From assembly GCA_023433405.1 (NCBI GenBank), contig JAEZCT010000012.1, positions 16,766 through 80,765 on the forward strand: a DNA stretch of 64,000 nt. The letters run 5' to 3'. How positions within the stretch are numbered: position 1 is the stretch's first letter; each line of letters starts with the position of its first letter. The notes under the pieces were generated by a model. The model was not told the origin of the DNA. It searched no databases and worked only from the letters and a program-made list of their open reading frames with translations. A program made the translations under genes and the position numbers. The DNA comes from Bacillota bacterium (lineage in GTDB: Bacteria > Bacillota > Clostridia > Oscillospirales > Ruminococcaceae). Shown here one piece after another: positions 8,503 to 16,330 of this stretch.

Positions 8503-8933
8503 GCCGAAAAACCCCTCCCTGCAAGGCGGTAACCCCGCCTAAAATTTACACTGCCCGTCCGTTGGACGCCTCAAACAATCCGGAAATTATGACGGGACAG
8601 CTGTGTGTTTTTGCCCCATTGTCAGCACACTCCGGTATAAAAACGGAATAACCCAGAAAAACATAGGGATATCCCGCGAAATACGATATGAATATAGTAT
8701 AGCAGATAGCGTAAAAAAAACAATTAAAAATATAAGGCAGAAATCGACCCGAAAGGATACGTTATGCAGGAAAACACCGAGCCTTGACACGTCCTGCGAA
8801 ACTATGGATAATAATTAGTGAACGCTTTGCCCAACAGAAACGGCCGCCGGTATTTGGTTGCAGTACAGCTTTGTGCCCGACGGCACAAAGGTTACGCGGC
8901 AAAACCGATCTTAAAAAAGAAACGGAGAACAAC
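8503..8933. other. Divergent intergenic region
   Basis: About 430 nt holding promoters of the DivIVA-like (minus) and MltG-like (plus) genes. TATAGTATAGC near 8695 could be a -10 region. An in-frame extension of the MltG reading frame back to 8784 exists but has no signal-peptide logic and no ribosome binding site. Confidence 0.4.
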
Positions 8934-9866
8934 ATGAATCATCACTTTAATAACGAACGCCACCGCAGGGGTGCGTCCAAGCGCCTGATTCTGCTTGCTC
9001 TTACGCTTGCGCTGAGCGTCTGGACAGTCTCCTGCGCGAAAATTGAGCTGCCCGGGGCGCAAAATGAAAGTACGGCATCTTCTGCCCCTGCGTCCTCTGC
9101 GCCGGTTTCAAGCACCGTGCGGGTGACCTTCCCGGAAGGATTAAGCGCACGGGAGATTGCCCAAAAGCTGGAGGATAGCGGGGTGTGCTCCGCCGACGGG
9201 TTCATCGAAGCCCTGCAAAACGGCGACTTTGAGCAGTCGTTTTTGGCGGAGATTCCCGATACCCTTGGGGTGTATTTAAAGCTGGAGGGTTTTTTGTACC
9301 CCGATACCTACGATTTTTATCTGGACGAGGCCCCCGAAAAGGTTGCCGCCCGTTTTCTGAATAACTTTGAAAAGAAGCTAAGCGCCGACCTGCGCGCGGA
9401 GATTGAGGAGAAGGACCTTAACCTGTACGATGTCATTACCCTGGCATCTATTATACAGGAGGAGGCGGGGGACCCCGCCGAGATGGCGATGGTTTCTTCA
9501 GTGTTTATAAACCGTCTGGAATCCCCAGAATTTCCCAAGCTGCAATCGGATGTCACCTGGTTTTACTACGACCGGTATATTAAGCCCTACATCCCCGAGG
9601 AGGAGCAAAAGGGGTATATTGCAGGCTACTACACCTACGAACGGGCGGGGCTTCCGGTGGGGCCTATCACCAATCCGGGAATGGATGCGATTTTATCGGT
9701 TATAAACCCCGATGAAACTGACTATTATTACTTTTTAACCGATAAGACGGGCAAATTCTACTACTCGCATACCTTTGAGCAGCACCAGAAAAACTGGGAT
9801 GAGGCCAAGGCCGTAAACGCGGCGCTGGCGGGGCAGAGCGCCGAACCGGAGACTGCTTCAAAGTAA
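8934..9866 (+). CDS. mltG: Endolytic murein transglycosylase MltG-like, predicted lipoprotein
   Basis: A 310-residue YceG/MltG family enzyme that cuts growing glycan strands and so sets strand length. Family motifs are LEGFLYPDTYDFYL, LASIIQEEAG (containing the candidate catalytic Glu), VFINRLESPEFPKLQSDVTW, YYTYERAGLPVGPITNPGM and YFLTDKTGKFYYSHTFEQH. The N-terminus carries a hydrophobic stretch ending TVSC (Cys34), so it may be a lipoprotein instead of the single-pass membrane protein usual for MltG. A Ser/Ala-rich linker follows. The start at 8934 has ACGGAGA upstream and gives a clean signal peptide. A terminator follows directly. Confidence 0.93.
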   Translation: MNHHFNNERHRRGASKRLILLALTLALSVWTVSCAKIELPGAQNESTASSAPASSAPVSSTVRVTFPEGLSAREIAQKLEDSGVCSADGFIEALQNGDFEQSFLAEIPDTLGVYLKLEGFLYPDTYDFYLDEAPEKVAARFLNNFEKKLSADLRAEIEEKDLNLYDVITLASIIQEEAGDPAEMAMVSSVFINRLESPEFPKLQSDVTWFYYDRYIKPYIPEEEQKGYIAGYYTYERAGLPVGPITNPGMDAILSVINPDETDYYYFLTDKTGKFYYSHTFEQHQKNWDEAKAVNAALAGQSAEPETASK

Positions 9867-9903
9867 AAAAAATTGCTTTCTTTTAGGCAGAAAACAAGCA
9901 ATC

Positions 9904-9940
9904 AAAGCGATGTTCGGTTTTAAACCGAACATCGCTTTTT
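9904..9940 (+). terminator. Perfect intrinsic terminator after mltG
   Basis: AAAGCGATGTTCGGTTT is followed directly by its inverse TAAACCGAACATCGCTTT and then TTCG; the 17-bp stem closes on a minimal loop. It sits about 40 nt after the stop codon. Confidence 0.93.
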
Positions 9941-10360
9941 CGTTTGTAGTATAAATTTAGTTAATGCTCTGAAAAAGGAATGTAAAACGGGGCGGTTTTG
10001 TCGTATTTGTAAGAATCCCGTTAGAACCACATGCTATAATGACAAAGAAACTAAGGGAAATATGCCCATATTGGGGCGATAAACACGCACGCGAATAATG
10101 GGTTGATGGGGGAGGAGACCCCGTTAATTTTAAGCTCATCGGCTAAGCGGCTTATTCCGGCGCTGCTTTTTAGGGAAGAGGCAAACAGCTTGCCTCCAGG
10201 TTTATACATATTTCGTGACGGAAATGACGTGTTTCATAGCATCGCGTCGAATTATATCTTAAAACACGTTATAATGACATATAATTTACATAAATTAGCA
10301 CAGATAGATGTGTGGCGCGCAATCCATTATACTTTTTGTCGGATGTCCCGGAGGTGTTTT
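9941..10360. other. Intergenic region upstream of the GNAT gene
   Basis: About 420 nt. TGCTATAAT at 10032-10040 and GTTATAATG near 10269 look like extended -10 elements, but no -35 is convincing. The GNAT frame stays open back to 10103 without family-like sequence, so that part is regarded as non-coding. Confidence 0.4.
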
Positions 10361-10933
10361 ATGACCTGTCTCGCACAAGTGAAAAAGAATATTCAAATTA
10401 AGGAGTACGAGTCTCTGTTTCAAAAGCAGGTGGTGGAGCTTGCCAACCGCTCCTTTGGAAAAAACTATCTCACCGACCGCAAGCTGCAGGCGTATATCGC
10501 GCTGGATCCCTCCTTTTTTATAGCGCTATCCGACACAGGGCTGTTAGGCTACTGCCTGTTCTTGTCAGAGAGTGCCGAGCTTGCCGCCCAAGGGCTGAAG
10601 GTAAGCGCCCAAACACTGCGGCAGCTTGGCGGCGAGCGGACGGTTTGCCATACCAAAAGCATGTCGGTCTGCGAGGAGGCAAGAGGCTCTGGGCTTGCGG
10701 CGGAGCTTTTTCACACCTGTCTCACCCATGCCGCCTCAAAGGGTGCCGGCTCCGCATGGGGGACTGCGTGGAAGATTGGCGAAAAGGTTCCCATGGAGCG
10801 CATCTTTCGCGGCGAAGGCTTCTCGGCTTTCGCCGAGATACCCCTCGCGTGGTTTGACGATAAACAGTACCGCTGTGTGGTGTGCGGCGGACCCTGCCGC
10901 TGCACCGGCGTGGCATATTACAAGGTGTTATAA
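10361..10933 (+). CDS. GNAT family N-acetyltransferase with Cys-rich C-terminal tail
   Basis: A 190-residue acetyltransferase-like protein. The acetyl-CoA binding region is EEARGSGLAAELFHTCLTHA (the R/Q-x-x-G-x-G/A loop as RGSGLA), followed by the usual distal strand. It ends in CVVCGGPCRCTG, four Cys in eleven residues, which could bind a metal. The ATG at 10361 is preceded by GGAGGTG at proper distance, which decides the start over the long upstream open frame. It is the gene before the RiPP cluster, 53 nt from the lipoprotein gene, so it could be part of the same transcript. Substrate unknown. Confidence 0.75.
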   Translation: MTCLAQVKKNIQIKEYESLFQKQVVELANRSFGKNYLTDRKLQAYIALDPSFFIALSDTGLLGYCLFLSESAELAAQGLKVSAQTLRQLGGERTVCHTKSMSVCEEARGSGLAAELFHTCLTHAASKGAGSAWGTAWKIGEKVPMERIFRGEGFSAFAEIPLAWFDDKQYRCVVCGGPCRCTGVAYYKVL

Positions 10934-10986
10934 AACCAATGCACATTTCTTTTCAATAACATTGCTTGAAGTGGGTGAGGCTGTCT

Positions 10987-12180
10987 ATGAACCGATTGAA
11001 GGGTACCGCGGGCTTTTTCAGGGCTGCCGCTGTGGCATGGATTAGTATACTGTGGGCGGGAACGTCCGGCTGTGCGCTGCATGATTATGGCGTGAGTCTG
11101 GGGCTTCTCAACGCGCCTGAGGTTACCGCTGTAACCATCAAGGTTGCCGTACCGCTGGAATACGCAAAACAGTACACCGCCTTTTTGGGCGGAGTGGAGC
11201 TCGCCACAGAGGATATTGCGCAGCTTGGTTCCCCGGTGGATATCAGCGTGGAGGTGGATGACGACAGGGGAAGCTTCTCGAGCGCCATCGACCTTGTGCA
11301 GGGCTATGCCGCAGACCCGGCGGTTATTGGCGTGGTAGGACACTGGTATTCGGATATCTGCAGCTCCGTCACCGACCTGTATAACCGCAGTAACAAGACG
11401 CTGGTTGTGCCTACGGTTTCAATGACGGGGCTTGCCACGGAGGATACCCCCTATATTTTTCAGAATATACCAAGCGATCGGCAGATTGGCAAGGCGCTGT
11501 GCGACTACGCGGCTGCGAAAGGAATTAGTAGTGTTGTAATCTACTATGAGGACAGTGCCTATGGCTTTACCATGTCGGCGGAGGTCGAGAAGTATTGCAG
11601 CTCGCTAGGCATAACGGTCTGTGACAGGATATCCGGTCTTGTGCGTGAGCGGGATATGGTCGATGCCAAGCGCAAATGGGACGCGGCGGGGTATGAGGCC
11701 GTCATACTCATTAGCAATGTGGAGGAGGGAGCAGTGTTTGTCAACCGCCTCCGTGCGCTGGGCTCCGATGCCATGGTGCTGTGCGGCGACGGAATGGACA
11801 GCGAGTCTCTTCCCAAGCTTTTGGCAGGAGACGCGGGGGAACTGTATGTGGCGTCTATTAACAATTCCGAGACTGCCAAGGAGGGTCTAATAGACTTCCG
11901 GGAGCGGTACGAAAAAAAATATGGCACCCAGCCGGATGTTTGGGCATTTCAGGGCTACGACAGTGTCATGCTCATTGCACATGCCGTAGCGGAACACGGC
12001 GTGACAACCAGCGAAGGGCTTAGGGATTATTTGGAGAGCGCCAGAGAAATTGACAGCATCTTCGGGACGTTACGCTTTAATCTCTCCCACGAGGTGGAGG
12101 GAAAATCGATATACCTTATGAAGGTCAGCCGCTCCGGCATGGAGTTTGTTTGGGGGGAGAACGAAAATGGAGCAAAGTAA
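10987..12180 (+). CDS. Branched-chain-type periplasmic binding protein, lipoprotein, RiPP cluster member
   Basis: A 397-residue type 1 binding protein of the Leu/Ile/Val-binding (Peripla_BP_6) family. The signal peptide ends WAGTSGC, giving a lipid-anchored Cys29. Family features include VAVPLEYAKQYTAFLGGVELA, the GVVGHWYSDICSSVTDLYN ligand loop, VVPTVSMTGLATED and VWAFQGYDSVMLIAHA. No matching ABC permease or ATPase is present. Its 3' end overlaps the HlyD-like gene by 14 nt, so it is translationally coupled to the NHLM exporter. Its job is unknown: it may sense a ligand or bind the exported peptide. An upstream in-frame TTG at 10966 is possible; the ATG at 10987 with GGGTGAGG upstream is preferred. 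Confidence 0.88.
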   Translation: MNRLKGTAGFFRAAAVAWISILWAGTSGCALHDYGVSLGLLNAPEVTAVTIKVAVPLEYAKQYTAFLGGVELATEDIAQLGSPVDISVEVDDDRGSFSSAIDLVQGYAADPAVIGVVGHWYSDICSSVTDLYNRSNKTLVVPTVSMTGLATEDTPYIFQNIPSDRQIGKALCDYAAAKGISSVVIYYEDSAYGFTMSAEVEKYCSSLGITVCDRISGLVRERDMVDAKRKWDAAGYEAVILISNVEEGAVFVNRLRALGSDAMVLCGDGMDSESLPKLLAGDAGELYVASINNSETAKEGLIDFRERYEKKYGTQPDVWAFQGYDSVMLIAHAVAEHGVTTSEGLRDYLESAREIDSIFGTLRFNLSHEVEGKSIYLMKVSRSGMEFVWGENENGAK

Positions 12181-13981
12181 GGTTTTTCGTAAGGTTGCAC
12201 TGGACAGACTGTCCTCACCGGAGCAGCTGGATCACCAGATACGGCTCATTCCGCCCGTTGGCTGGATAGCGGTTGCCGCACTGGGGGTGCTGATTGCGGG
12301 CGCTCTTTTTTGGGGCTTTCTCGGAAGCATCAGCAAAAAGGTGGGCGGGTCGGGGGTGCTCATGTATGGCTCGGGCATCACCAATGTGGTGGCGCAAACG
12401 AGTGGAATGCTCACAGACATCGGTTACCAGGCGGGGGATTATGTGGAGAAGGGGGCGGTTATCGCCCGCGTCTCTCAGGATGAGCTGGTTAAGCAGATTG
12501 AGCAGGCAAGCAATAACCTGCTGGCACTCGACAGCATCAGCATCGAGTCGCTGGAGTTTAATGCGGAAAACCTAAACTATAACGTGTACCCAGAGTTTGC
12601 GCAGCTTGCCCAGCAAATACGTATCTACACCGCGCAGAAAGAGGCGCAGACGCTGGAATACGATAAGAATTATTCGGATCGTGAGAACCAGCTTGCACAG
12701 CTTGCAAAACAGGTGGAGACCCTGCAAACCCAGCTGCGAGCCGCCAGAGAGCAGGTGGAGGATTATAGGGAGCTGATGAAATACCAGCGGGATGTGCAGC
12801 TGGAGAACGCGGGCGATGCAACCCAATCCGCCGTGGGGCTTGTGTACAGCGACAAAAGCGGGGTGTATTATACCCGCACCTACAAAACCTCGCAGCAGAC
12901 AACGGTGACAGACCAGCTTGGCAACGCCTATGTAATTTTCGGCAACGCCGCGGGTTTTAACTACCCGGTTCTTTTTTATGATACGGCATCGCCCCCCACA
13001 GAGCAGTATAACCCCGCCGGTACTTACTATCTACCCACCTATACGGTGTCGCCGGCAGTACCCGGCGCGTCAACACCAACCGCCATTAAGGTGGCAAAGG
13101 TATACTACAGCGCGGGGGGTGCTGCGTATATCGACCCAACGGGTACGGAGTTTGTAAAATCCTCCTACACTAGCGGCGACCCCTACGACCAGATAGAGGA
13201 TAGTCCATTGTTCGACGCTACGCTGGCAAGCTTTGAGTCGCAGGTGGTGAGCCTGGCCTCCCAGTATTCACAGGCAAACCTGCAATACACCCAGCTCGAA
13301 AACGGTTCGGGTGCTTACCTTAAAAGCGCGCTCATACAGGTAGAGGCGCAGCTTACCGCTCTTACCGAGCAGTTCGCGCTTACCAAAACCATTAAGCGGC
13401 AGGACCTGCAAAAGCAGCTTGAGGAGTTGAAGGATCAGCTATCCCGCAACGGCGAAATCACCGCGACGGCCAGAGGTACCATCTTAGAGCTTAACCGCAG
13501 CAGGGGTGACTATGTGCAGGTGGGGCAGAGCTTTTGCAGCATCATTAAGGAGGATGGCACGACACAAAATCAGGAGGTCGTGCTGTATGTCTCTGCAGAA
13601 CAGGGCAAGAAGATTATAAAGGGCATGAAGGTGAACGTTTCCCCCTCCACGATTAATCAGGAGGAGTACGGCTACATTATCGGCATTGTTCGCTCGGTTT
13701 CCGACTATGTGGTCAGCAGCGACCGTATGATGAGTGTGCTTAACAATCAGCAGCTGGTACAAGCGCTGTCGGGGGACTCGGCACCCCTTGAGGTGAACGT
13801 GGAGCTTTTGCGCAGCAGCGAGACTCAGAGCGGCTATGAATGGTCCACCCCCAAGGGCGCGCCGATGCAGATTGACGCGGGCACCATCTGTTCGGGAGAG
13901 ATCAGCGTAGAGAGCCAGCGACCCATCGATCTGGTCATCCCCTTCCTTAAAAAGCTGTTTTACTCATCCGAGGGGCCTTAA
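12167..13981 (+). CDS. NHLM-type bacteriocin exporter, HlyD-like membrane fusion protein
   Basis: A 604-residue adaptor that links an ABC exporter to the outside. A single membrane helix lies at about residues 30-52 (PVGWIAVAALGVLIAGALFW), after a short cytoplasmic head. The lipoyl-like half GMLTDIGYQAGDYVEKGAVIA is followed by a helical hairpin of Gln/Leu-rich coiled coil (about 160-215 and 365-440), the second half ATARGTILELNRSRGDYVQVG and a C-terminal beta domain. This matches the NHLM bacteriocin system secretion proteins found with NHLP and Nif11 precursors. The long loop between the coils (about 220-360) is rich in Tyr, Thr and Pro. It is translationally coupled upstream and followed by the peptidase-ABC gene. 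Confidence 0.92.
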   Translation: MEQSKVFRKVALDRLSSPEQLDHQIRLIPPVGWIAVAALGVLIAGALFWGFLGSISKKVGGSGVLMYGSGITNVVAQTSGMLTDIGYQAGDYVEKGAVIARVSQDELVKQIEQASNNLLALDSISIESLEFNAENLNYNVYPEFAQLAQQIRIYTAQKEAQTLEYDKNYSDRENQLAQLAKQVETLQTQLRAAREQVEDYRELMKYQRDVQLENAGDATQSAVGLVYSDKSGVYYTRTYKTSQQTTVTDQLGNAYVIFGNAAGFNYPVLFYDTASPPTEQYNPAGTYYLPTYTVSPAVPGASTPTAIKVAKVYYSAGGAAYIDPTGTEFVKSSYTSGDPYDQIEDSPLFDATLASFESQVVSLASQYSQANLQYTQLENGSGAYLKSALIQVEAQLTALTEQFALTKTIKRQDLQKQLEELKDQLSRNGEITATARGTILELNRSRGDYVQVGQSFCSIIKEDGTTQNQEVVLYVSAEQGKKIIKGMKVNVSPSTINQEEYGYIIGIVRSVSDYVVSSDRMMSVLNNQQLVQALSGDSAPLEVNVELLRSSETQSGYEWSTPKGAPMQIDAGTICSGEISVESQRPIDLVIPFLKKLFYSSEGP

Positions 13982-14026
13982 TTATGGGGCTTCCTTGCAG
14001 CAAGTACAGGCAGGAGGATAAAACCG

Positions 14027-16261
14027 TTGAGCAACGCGGCAAAAACAGAGTCCCCCCATAAACATTCCGGCGCAGTCTCGCGGGCTAAGGGGAAAAACCC
14101 CGCGCGAGTAAAAACACCCACCATCCTGCAAATGGAGATGGTGGAGTGCGGTGCTGCATCCCTTGCCATGATACTTGCGTACTACCGGCTGTATGTACCG
14201 CTGGAAAAGCTGCGGGTGGAATGCGGTGTGACCAGGGACGGCGTGCGCGCCAGCAATATCGTCAAGGCGGCGGCAAAGCTTGGGCTGGCGGCAAAGGGCT
14301 TTCGGCGGGAGCCTGAGCAGTTAAAGAGCATGAAGCCTCCTATGATTATCCACTGGAATTTCAACCACTTTGTAGTTTTGGAGGGCTTTTATAAGGATAA
14401 AGTATACCTGAACGACCCCGGCTCGGGGCGTCGCGTCATCTCGGCGGAGGAGTTTGACCTTTCGTTTACGGGGGTGGTGCTTACCTTCGCGCCCACCGCC
14501 GAGTTCGAGCGGGGCGGCGAGCGCCCAGGTATGCGCGACTCGCTGTTTCGCCGCCTGAACGGGGTAAAGAACGCTCTGGCGCTCTTAATCATCGTGGGGC
14601 TGATGATGGTGATACCCGGCATTGTGGTGCCCTCGTTTTCAAAGATATTTATTGACGAGCTCTTGCTCGCTAACCGCACCGACTGGTTAAGGCCGCTTTT
14701 GTGGTGCATGGGCGGCACGGCGCTGTTACAGGCGCTTTTAAGTGCCCTGCAGCAAAAATACCTGCTGCGTATGGAAACAAAGATTGCCTTATTGGGTGCG
14801 AGCAGCTTTTTCTGGCACATCCTGCGCCTGCCCATTCTGTTCTTTCAGCAGCGGTCGGCGGGCGATATCAGCAACCGAATGGGCAGCAACGATACAGTGG
14901 CGGCCTTTTTATCCCGCAACCTTGCCGAGAACGTCATTAGCGTGGTGACGCTGCTCTTTTACTTTGTGGTAATGCTAAACTACAACGTAGCGCTAACCTT
15001 TATCAGCCTAGGTCTTGCGCTGGTCAGCGTGGTGTATTTTTTGTACTCCTCTCAAAAAATGGAGTCTGTAAACAGCAAGCTGCAGCAGGATTATGGCAAG
15101 ATGTACGGCATCTCCATCTCGGGGCTGTATATTATCGAAACTCTCAAGGCCACCGGCTCCGAGTCGGGCTTTTTCTCCAAATGGGCGGGCTACCACGCAA
15201 AGCTGTTAAACGGACAGCAGAAGATGGGCTTTATCAGTCAGATTCTGTTCGCCCTGCCAAACTTCCTGTCCCAGCTGGCCGAGGTGTTCGTGCTTTGTGT
15301 CGGCGGGCTGCAAATATTAAACGGCAACATGACGGTGGGTACGCTCATTGCGTTCCAGGGACTTTTGGGCAGCTTTATGTCTCCTATTAACAGCCTCACC
15401 CAAATGGGTATGCAGATAAAACAGCTCAAGGCCGATATGGCACGCCTTGACGACGTGATGAAGTACGAGGTGGACGAATTCTGCGACCCGTCCCAGGATG
15501 AATCCTCTGAGCTTGTGCCGGAGGAAAACTTCCGTAAGCTGGACGGCTATGTGGAGATAAGGGATCTTTCATTTGGCTACAACGTGCTGGAGGCGCCGCT
15601 CATTGAGGGCTTTTGCCTTTCGCTCAGTCCGGGGGCTCGGGTTGCCCTTGTGGGTGCCTCGGGCAGCGGCAAAAGCACGGTGGCAAAGATTGTGGCAGGC
15701 ATCAACCGCCAGTGGTCGGGGGAGATTCTGCTTGACGGCGTAAATAAGGACCATATAAGCCGCAACCTCATCAGCAACTCGCTGGCGGTGGTGGATCAGG
15801 ATATCAGCATGTTTGACGGCACAATTATGGATAACCTGACCATGTGGGATTCCACCATACCCGAAAGCGACGTGGTGCAGGCGGCCAAGGATGCGTGCAT
15901 CCACGATGATATTCTTAAACGTCCGGGCGGCTACCAGAGCGGTGTAAGCGAGGGTGGCTCAAACTTCAGCGGCGGCCAGCGCCAAAGGCTTGAGATTGCG
16001 CGTGCGCTGGCCGTGAACCCCTCGGTCATTATTATGGATGAGGCCACCAGCGCGCTGGATGTGCGCACCGAGCAGACGGTAAACGACAACATCCGGCGCC
16101 GGGGCTGCACCTGCATTGTAGTTGCCCACCGGTTAAGCACCATACGCGACTGTGATGAAATTATTGTCATGAAGCATGGTAAGATTGTTCAGCGCGGCAC
16201 CCATGACGGGATGAAGAACATGGAAGGCCCTTATGCGACGCTGATTCAATCGGCGGTATAG
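14027..16261 (+). CDS. NHLM-type peptidase/permease/ATP-binding exporter (C39 bacteriocin transporter)
   Basis: A 744-residue peptidase-containing ABC transporter that cuts leaders after GG and exports the core. The N-terminal C39 domain (about residues 28-160) has catalytic Cys in QMEMVECGAASLAM, His in NHFVVLEGFY and Asp in YLNDPGSG. Membrane helices span about 190-450. The nucleotide-binding domain has Walker A GASGSGKST near residue 545, the signature FSGGQRQRLEIARAL, Walker B VIIMDEATSALD and the H-loop VVAHRLST. The start is a TTG chosen because AGGAGG lies 9 nt upstream; no in-frame ATG comes before the C39 motif. It should process the five GG-type precursors encoded from 21948 to 26695. 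Confidence 0.95.
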   Translation: MSNAAKTESPHKHSGAVSRAKGKNPARVKTPTILQMEMVECGAASLAMILAYYRLYVPLEKLRVECGVTRDGVRASNIVKAAAKLGLAAKGFRREPEQLKSMKPPMIIHWNFNHFVVLEGFYKDKVYLNDPGSGRRVISAEEFDLSFTGVVLTFAPTAEFERGGERPGMRDSLFRRLNGVKNALALLIIVGLMMVIPGIVVPSFSKIFIDELLLANRTDWLRPLLWCMGGTALLQALLSALQQKYLLRMETKIALLGASSFFWHILRLPILFFQQRSAGDISNRMGSNDTVAAFLSRNLAENVISVVTLLFYFVVMLNYNVALTFISLGLALVSVVYFLYSSQKMESVNSKLQQDYGKMYGISISGLYIIETLKATGSESGFFSKWAGYHAKLLNGQQKMGFISQILFALPNFLSQLAEVFVLCVGGLQILNGNMTVGTLIAFQGLLGSFMSPINSLTQMGMQIKQLKADMARLDDVMKYEVDEFCDPSQDESSELVPEENFRKLDGYVEIRDLSFGYNVLEAPLIEGFCLSLSPGARVALVGASGSGKSTVAKIVAGINRQWSGEILLDGVNKDHISRNLISNSLAVVDQDISMFDGTIMDNLTMWDSTIPESDVVQAAKDACIHDDILKRPGGYQSGVSEGGSNFSGGQRQRLEIARALAVNPSVIIMDEATSALDVRTEQTVNDNIRRRGCTCIVVAHRLSTIRDCDEIIVMKHGKIVQRGTHDGMKNMEGPYATLIQSAV

Positions 16262-16330
16262 ACCGCACTTGTATTTACTGGTATCAATATAATAAGTACG
16301 CGCGATTTGCTGCCTGAAAGGATATAGGTT

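Noticed and set aside
8784..8933. N-terminal extension of the MltG-like protein
   Set aside because: It would bury the signal peptide, and ACGGAGA supports the ATG at 8934.
10103..10360. Upstream extension of the GNAT gene
   Set aside because: No acetyltransferase-like residues and a GGAGGTG ribosome binding site fixes the ATG at 10361.
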